In this document: piece by piece, positions 1 to 3,602 of the stretch
Numbering within the stretch: the stretch's first letter is position 1
Layout: each line of letters starts with the position of its first letter
Origin: Nostoc cf. edaphicum LEGE 07299
Lineage (GTDB): Bacteria; Cyanobacteriota; Cyanobacteriia; Cyanobacteriales; Nostocaceae
Assembly (NCBI RefSeq): GCF_015207245.1
Contig: NZ_JADEXF010000343.1
Coordinates: 1 to 5,194, forward strand
Length of the DNA stretch: 5,194 bases
Reading direction: 5' to 3'
The notes under the pieces: generated by a model
What the model saw: the letters and a program-made list of their open reading frames with translations, nothing else
Told to the model about the DNA's origin: nothing
The model's database searches: none
Made by a program: the position numbers and the translations under genes

Positions 1-127
1 CTGCTGATCGGCTGGAGGATAAACTTGGCAGACTAGTTAGAAAGCTCCAAAATGAAAAACTCCACCTACAAGGGGATGGAGTTTTTGGGCATGGAGAATG
101 GGAAATGGGGCATGGGACAGGAGGACA
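1..127. repeat. 127-bp direct terminal repeat, left copy (circular closure overlap)
   Basis: The first 127 bases match 5068-5194 exactly. A length of exactly 127 is a standard assembler k-mer size, so this is most simply the closure overlap of a circular path rather than a biological repeat. Removing one copy gives a 5067-bp circle. The overlap lies within the NB-ARC/WD40 gene (residues 490-531) and keeps its frame. Confidence 0.93.
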
Positions 128-2243
128 AGGGGACAAGGGGACAAGGGATATAACCAATGCCCAATGCCCAATGCCCAATGTCCCAAATCTAGTTGGGTAT
201 GGTGGCGGTAATCTGCTGAATTTACTGACGCAATTAGAAACCAATTTGACAGGGTATGATTTTTCGCGTCTCACTATCCGTAACTGCGATTTACGCTCGC
301 TCAACCTACATCGGGTAAACTTTAGCCAAACCACCTTTCAAGATTGTGTTTTTGCTGCGACCTTTGGCGGCATTACTAGCGTTGCCTTTAGTTCAGAGGG
401 GCACTGCCTTGCGACCAGTGATACAAATGGTGAAATTCATGTTTGGGATGTTACCAATAGTAAACAACTATTTAGCTGTAAAGAACATAACAGTTGGGTC
501 TGGAATATTGCTTTTAGCCCTGTACACCCAGTTTTAGCTAGTTGCGGTCAAGATCATAAAATTAAACTTTGGGATATTACTACAGGAGAATGTTTTAAAA
601 CGCTATGCGATCACACTAGTATTGTCACAGCGATCGCATGGAGTCCTGACGGTCAATTCCTTGCTAGTAGTAGCTATGACTACACAGTTAAAGTTTGGCA
701 TCTAGTCACAGGAAAATGTGTGCAAACCCTAGAAGGACATCATGCTTGTGTGTGGAGTGTAGCTTTTCATCCCGCAGATCAAATCTTAGCAACGGCTGGT
801 GAAGATAACAAAATCAAGCTGTGGGATTTAGAAACTGGATGTTGTGTGCAAAACCTAGAAGGGCATCAGCACTGGATAAAAGCGATCGCCTTCAGTCCAG
901 AAGGGCAAATATTAGCAAGCGGCAGTTTCGATCAAACCGTGAAACTGTGGGATTTACATACCGGGATGTGTTTGATAACCTTGCAGGGACACGCAGGAGT
1001 TGTAACCTCGGTAGCGTTCAGCCCCAAGGGTGAACAGTTGGTAAGTGGCAGCTATGACCAAACCGTGAAGATTTGGGGCATAAACACAGGGAAATGTCTG
1101 GATACGCTGAAAAAGCATACAAATCGGATTTGGTCAGTTGCTTTTCACCCTCAAGGGCACTTAATTGCTAGTGGTGGAGACGATCACGCAGCTAGAGTCT
1201 GGGAACTTCAGACAGGACAGTGTACTAAAACCTTCCAAGGACACAGTAATGCTGTTTATGGGATCGCACACAGTTGGCAGCAAAACTTACTTGCTAGTGG
1301 ACATGAAGATCAGACAATCAAACTCTGGGATGTCAATGCCCCGCAACATTTAAAGCTTGACCTCCAGCCGTTTCGTGTACTGCATGGACATAGCAATCGG
1401 ATTTTCTCTGTCGCCTTCAGTTCCAATGGAGAGTTGCTAGCCAGCGCCAGTGCAGATCGGACTATTAAGCTTTGGAGTCCACATACAGGGCAATGCCTGA
1501 AAACCTTGCATGGTCACGATAGTTGGGTCTGGGCAGTTGCTTTTAGTCCAGACAGTAATTTTCTTGCTAGTGCTAGCTACGACCATACAATCAAGATATG
1601 GGATGTGCGTTCTGGTGAATGTTGGCAAACATTGCAAGGTCATCCTGGTTCTGTGTTGGCGATCGCCTTTAGCCCTGATGGCAAAACTCTCTTCAGCAGT
1701 GGCTATGAAAAGATTGTTAAACGCTGGGATATGGAAACAGGAACCTGTCTTCATAGTTGGGAAGCAGACTCCAACCGTGTTTGGGCAGTTGCAGTGAGTC
1801 AAGATAATCAATATGTTGCTACTGGTGGTGATGACTCCTTGGTGCGACTGTGGGATATTGACACAGGGGTTTGTCTGCGTACATTTTCTGGGCATACCAG
1901 CCAGATACTTTGTATTCTGTTCGTCGACAATGGCGATCGCATGATTACCAGTAGTGGCGATCGCACGATCAAAATTTGGAATACACTTACTGGAGACTGC
2001 CTTGCTACACTACAAAATCATTTCAATTGGGTGTGGTCGCTTAGTCTAGTTCCAGATGCTCAAACTCTTCTCAGTAGTAGTTGGGATGAAACAATCAACT
2101 GTTGGGATATTACTACGGGGCAATGTCGGCAAACGTTAAGACCAGCCCGCCCGTATGAAGGCATGATTATTACTGGGGTGAAAGGGTTGACTGAAGCAGA
2201 GGTAGCAACTTTAAAAGCTTTGGGTGCGTTAGAAGTGAATTGA
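1..2243 (+). CDS. WD40 sensor half of the NLR-like NB-ARC/WD40 protein (continues from 5067)
   Basis: This is the C-terminal part (residues 490-1235) of the gene starting at 3603. The frame is open from codon 3-5, so the ATG at 105 is an internal methionine (residue 524), not a start. Residues about 506-552 are a low-complexity linker encoded by a hairpin and two tandem repeats. The family-typical GYGGGNLLNLL follows at 554-564, then a short pentapeptide-like stretch (about 574-606, LTGYDFSRLTI onward). Fourteen WD40 repeats of about 42 residues span about 610-1205, most ending in GH with a TGxC turn and an LWD/IWD-type strand; this number fits two seven-bladed propellers. Repeat 8 carries about seven extra residues near its end. 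The tail, GMIITGVKGLTEAEVATLKA onward, looks like the usual end of this family, so the protein appears complete. WD40 propellers in STAND proteins usually sense ligands and hold the ATPase inactive; the ligand cannot be read from sequence. The downstream region has no clear terminator. Confidence 0.93.
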   Translation, partial: ADRLEDKLGRLVRKLQNEKLHLQGDGVFGHGEWEMGHGTGGQGDKGTRDITNAQCPMPNVPNLVGYGGGNLLNLLTQLETNLTGYDFSRLTIRNCDLRSLNLHRVNFSQTTFQDCVFAATFGGITSVAFSSEGHCLATSDTNGEIHVWDVTNSKQLFSCKEHNSWVWNIAFSPVHPVLASCGQDHKIKLWDITTGECFKTLCDHTSIVTAIAWSPDGQFLASSSYDYTVKVWHLVTGKCVQTLEGHHACVWSVAFHPADQILATAGEDNKIKLWDLETGCCVQNLEGHQHWIKAIAFSPEGQILASGSFDQTVKLWDLHTGMCLITLQGHAGVVTSVAFSPKGEQLVSGSYDQTVKIWGINTGKCLDTLKKHTNRIWSVAFHPQGHLIASGGDDHAARVWELQTGQCTKTFQGHSNAVYGIAHSWQQNLLASGHEDQTIKLWDVNAPQHLKLDLQPFRVLHGHSNRIFSVAFSSNGELLASASADRTIKLWSPHTGQCLKTLHGHDSWVWAVAFSPDSNFLASASYDHTIKIWDVRSGECWQTLQGHPGSVLAIAFSPDGKTLFSSGYEKIVKRWDMETGTCLHSWEADSNRVWAVAVSQDNQYVATGGDDSLVRLWDIDTGVCLRTFSGHTSQILCILFVDNGDRMITSSGDRTIKIWNTLTGDCLATLQNHFNWVWSLSLVPDAQTLLSSSWDETINCWDITTGQCRQTLRPARPYEGMIITGVKGLTEAEVATLKALGALEVN
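55..86. repeat. In-gene hairpin, 10-bp stem
   Basis: AAAAACTCCA (55-64) pairs perfectly with TGGAGTTTTT (77-86) around a 12-base loop in which CC and GG can extend the stem. The A-tract/T-tract form resembles a factor-independent terminator, yet it lies in frame in the coding sequence (residues about 507-517). It begins the insert between the ATPase and WD40 halves and recurs at 5122-5153 only because of the terminal overlap. Confidence 0.7.
116..147. repeat. 8-bp tandem repeat GACAAGGG inside the coding linker
   Basis: Three exact units (124-131, 132-139, 140-147) follow one diverged unit (GACAGGAG, 116-123). The units are read in shifting frames and encode part of the Gly/Lys-rich GTGGQGDKGTRD stretch. 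As eight is not divisible by three, a change of one unit would shift the frame into the WD40 half. Confidence 0.85.
154..181. repeat. 7-bp tandem repeat CCAATGC inside the coding linker
   Basis: Units start at 154, 161, 168 and 175, the last ending in T instead of C. They encode NAQCPMPNV. CCCAATG-type heptamers are a known class of short tandem repeats in heterocystous cyanobacteria (established from genome surveys, recalled rather than searched). A change of one unit would shift the frame. Confidence 0.85.
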
Positions 2244-2248
2244 TACAG

Positions 2249-2265
2249 CAGAATTCTGAATTCAG
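2249..2265. repeat. Overlapping palindromes CAGAATTCTG and CTGAATTCAG just after the WD40 stop
   Basis: Two perfect 10-bp palindromes share three bases (2249-2258 and 2256-2265), giving two TGAATTC-like units seven bases apart. The position is six bases after the stop codon. Either fold is weak and no T-run follows, so this is not a convincing terminator; it may be the remnant or seed of a heptamer tandem repeat. Confidence 0.5.
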
Positions 2266-2284
2266 GAGTAAAATACGCTTTATA

Positions 2285-2379
2285 TCTCAATACAGTTCAG
2301 GATGAGCAACAAAACCCTCATGTAGAGACGTGATTTATCGCGTCTTGAAAGACCAATTATCCTTAACTGAACTGTATTG
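2285..2379. mobile_element. MITE-like element with 13-bp terminal inverted repeats
   Basis: CAATACAGTTCAG (2288-2300) is exactly complementary to CTGAACTGTATTG (2367-2379). Inside, AGACGTGAT (2326-2334) and ATCGCGTCT (2337-2345) form a near-perfect palindrome with one G-T pairing. CTTTATA lies on both sides (2278-2284 and 2380-2386), a possible 7-bp target duplication, if the left end is at 2285. The element is about 93-95 bp with no coding capacity, so it would need a transposase in trans. Similar end sequences are, to my recollection, widespread in Nostoc-type genomes; the parental transposon is not identified. Confidence 0.72.
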
Positions 2380-2448
2380 CTTTATAGCCGTAGTCACATA
2401 GGTTAGGATAGTGTTGATTGCTCAAAGGCATGAAAAGACTGGGTTTTT

Positions 2449-2514
2449 ACTCAGCACTCAGCACTCAGCACTCAGCACTCAGCACTCAGCACTCAGCACT
2501 CAGCACTCAGCACT
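2449..2514. repeat. Heptanucleotide tandem array ACTCAGC, nine units plus a partial
   Basis: Nine exact 7-bp units run from 2449 to 2511, followed by a three-base partial unit. There are no spacers and no hairpin. CACTCAG/CAGCACT heptamers are typical of the short tandemly repeated repetitive (STRR) families of heterocystous cyanobacteria. It lies in non-coding sequence between the two gene ends and shows no gene of its own. Confidence 0.93.
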
Positions 2515-2547
2515 TTGCTATATATTCAAAAGGCTTTGAATTTGAAA

Positions 2548-2574
2548 CCCCCATTCACTAGTAAGGAATGGGGG
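2548..2574. repeat. Strong hairpin CCCCCATTC / GAATGGGGG, part of a dispersed non-coding repeat
   Basis: A perfect 9-bp stem (2548-2556 with 2566-2574) has a 9-base loop, and CTAGGGGGGTTAGG follows. The G-rich tail and the stretch up to about 2640 (reverse strand: GAGGTTGTTTGAAAAG) resemble dispersed intergenic repeats I recall from Nostoc-type genomes. It could stop transcription arriving from either convergent gene, but no T-run follows directly on either strand. Confidence 0.6.
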
Positions 2575-2619
2575 CTAGGGGGGTTAGGTTTTTGAGGTTT
2601 AGATGTAAGCAATAATGCT

Positions 2620-2819
2620 TTTCAAACAACCTCTTAGGAGACGGGGTTAGAGAATGAGAGTTATCAAACTTTTTCCGCAATTTAAATGCTCCTCTCACAA
2701 GTGGATTTTTAACTTCCTTGGTTGTAGATACAAGAGTGTAACTTTAGATAAATAAAGCTGAGGAGCGAGCTAAAATTGCGTTGCTTTAAACTCATCAAAG
2801 ATTTGTAACTGTAGTAGGA
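2620..2819. other. Non-coding stretch downstream of the RTX-like gene
   Basis: About 200 bases with frequent stops in all frames. I see no gene, RNA gene or clear terminator for the minus-strand gene that ends at 2820; GCTGAGGAGCGAGC (2757-2770) can make only a very short stem. AT-rich and otherwise unremarkable. Confidence 0.5.
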
Positions 2820-3404
2820 CTAGACAAAGCTAAAATAATAGCTGGTTAACTGTATATCAGTCCGATCTTGAACTACTGCTAACAAGTCACCACCATTCTG
2901 ATATATGAGTGTATCAAGATCGCTAGTTCCCTCATAATTTCCAGTACCAAGATAAAAAGAACTTGCACTTCCTTTCAGTTGGATATAGTCATTTGCAGGA
3001 TTGTAGTCTTGTATCGTAGCGTAGCCACCTCCCTGATAAAAGTTTCCATCATAAGATGTACCTAAAACAAATCTATCGTAGCCACTGCCACCATTTAAGA
3101 CATCATATTCATAACCGTTGTAGGCAGTTGAGCTAGAACCCTGTAAAGTATCGCCACCATCTCCACCATATAGAGTGTCACTGCCAGAGTATCCATATAA
3201 ACTGTCACTTCCATCGTCTCCGTATAAGACATCGTTACCTGTCCAACCATTTAGGTAATCATTGCCGCTATATCCATAGAGGTAATCATTGTTAGTATTG
3301 CCATAGATAGTATCATTTCCCTCATAAGCATAGGCAACAAGGCTGTCTGAACCAGTGTAGTTAAAATAATCATTTCCGCTTGTGCCGTAATAGTAATAAG
3401 CCAT
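2820..3404 (-). CDS. Tyrosine-rich RTX-like (hemolysin-type) calcium-binding repeat protein, 194 aa
   Basis: The protein carries glycine/aspartate nonapeptides of the RTX kind (consensus GGxGxDxUx), which form a calcium-bound beta-roll. Aspartates stand exactly nine residues apart at 31, 40, 49, 58, 67, 76 and 85, in units such as GYSGNDYLN, GWTGNDVLY and GGDGGDTLQ; a second short run has D101 and D110. The first glycine of the unit is often Tyr or Trp. Tyrosine makes up about 31 of 194 residues, including YYYY at 3-6. Residues about 112-194 form a non-repeat C-terminal domain (IQDYNPANDYIQLKGSASS) ending in SYYFSFV, a pattern I recall from other small cyanobacterial proteins of this kind. 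There is no Sec signal peptide or membrane segment. RTX proteins are commonly exported by type I secretion using the C-terminus, but no ABC, MFP or TolC partner is present, so export is only inferred. The gene is divergent from the NB-ARC gene. Start choice is supported by GAGGA seven bases upstream. The precise function is unknown. Confidence 0.88.
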   Translation of the reverse strand: MAYYYYGTSGNDYFNYTGSDSLVAYAYEGNDTIYGNTNNDYLYGYSGNDYLNGWTGNDVLYGDDGSDSLYGYSGSDTLYGGDGGDTLQGSSSTAYNGYEYDVLNGGSGYDRFVLGTSYDGNFYQGGGYATIQDYNPANDYIQLKGSASSFYLGTGNYEGTSDLDTLIYQNGGDLLAVVQDRTDIQLTSYYFSFV

Positions 3405-3411
3405 GTCTTTG

Positions 3412-3416
3412 TCCTC
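3412..3416 (-). promoter_or_regulatory. Shine-Dalgarno site of the RTX-like gene
   Basis: Read on the minus strand, GAGGA lies seven bases before the ATG at 3404-3402. It is a good match to the anti-SD sequence and fixes the start. The divergent NB-ARC gene has no comparable site, only GAAAG close to its ATG. Confidence 0.75.
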
Positions 3417-3450
3417 AATAATTTAGTTAGATTTTCGATCGCTTTGATCT

Positions 3451-3478
3451 TACATAGATACTAAATGGCTAGTATCAA
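3451..3478 (-). promoter_or_regulatory. Candidate sigma-70-type promoter of the RTX-like gene
   Basis: On the minus strand, TTGATA (3478-3473) and TATGTA (3456-3451) are separated by 16 bp. They lie 47 bp upstream of the start codon, giving a 5' leader of roughly 40 nt. Each hexamer matches its consensus at four of six or better. Placement is by inspection only; no transcript evidence is available. Confidence 0.4.
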
Positions 3479-3485
3479 GTTTGTC

Positions 3486-3513
3486 GGTCGGAAAAGGTCG
3501 GGAAAAGGTCGGG
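3486..3513. repeat. Three direct GGTCGG(G)AAAA repeats, iteron- or operator-like
   Basis: The copies are GGTCGGAAAA (3486-3495), GGTCGGGAAAA (3496-3506) and a final GGTCGGG (3507-3513). The 10- and 11-bp steps place the copies on one face of the helix, as expected for cooperative protein binding. They sit just upstream of the candidate promoter of the RTX-like gene and about 90 bp before the NB-ARC start. Regulator binding is inferred; simple tandem duplication is the alternative. Confidence 0.6.
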
Positions 3514-3527
3514 TTCTTTTTCGTAGA

Positions 3528-3537
3528 TTTACGTAAA
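3528..3537. repeat. 10-bp perfect palindrome TTTACGTAAA
   Basis: A self-complementary decamer between the GGTCGG repeats and the NB-ARC start. It could be an operator half of a dimeric regulator site, but it is short and AT-rich, so chance is possible. Confidence 0.3.
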
Positions 3538-3602
3538 CTTTTTACAAAAAATCAAGTTTATGGTGTGAATATTGTAGTGAGCCTGTATTACTACCGAAAG
3601 AA

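Larger units (their letters stand above)
3405..3602. promoter_or_regulatory. 198-bp divergent intergenic region between the RTX-like and NB-ARC genes
   Basis: The region must hold the promoters of both divergent genes. A plausible promoter is visible for the minus-strand gene (3451-3478). For the NB-ARC gene I find no convincing -35/-10 pair; TTTACA at 3541-3546 has no good -10 partner at normal spacing. Between the two gene starts lie three GGTCGG repeats (3486-3513) and the perfect palindrome TTTACGTAAA (3528-3537), either of which could bind a regulator. Confidence 0.5.

Noticed and set aside
1..127. Biological long terminal repeat or attachment site
   Set aside because: The exact length of 127 equals a standard assembly k-mer, and the repeat lies inside a coding sequence that continues in frame, so closure overlap is the simpler reading.
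1437..1895. 152-codon minus-strand open frame
   Set aside because: It lies entirely antisense to well-formed WD40 repeats, shows no domain and has a composition expected of a shadow frame.
105..2243. A separate 712-aa WD40 gene starting at ATG 105
   Set aside because: The same frame is open from base 3 and joins the NB-ARC frame across the 127-bp overlap. The ATG lies in a low-complexity linker without a ribosome site and is residue 524 of the longer protein.
2060..2290. 76-codon minus-strand open frame overlapping the WD40 gene end
   Set aside because: It is mostly antisense to the last WD40 repeat and the conserved tail, and its start lies in the MITE end; no recognisable product.
2449..2514. 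CRISPR array
   Set aside because: The repeats are 7 bp and directly contiguous, without spacers, and no cas gene is present.
2720..2819. Rho-independent terminator of the RTX-like gene
   Set aside because: No stable stem followed by a T-run is seen on the minus strand after the stop at 2820.
3523..3545. NtcA site (GTA-N8-TAC)
   Set aside because: GTA at 3533 is followed by TAC after seven, not eight, bases, and GTA at 3523 is followed by TAA rather than TAC.
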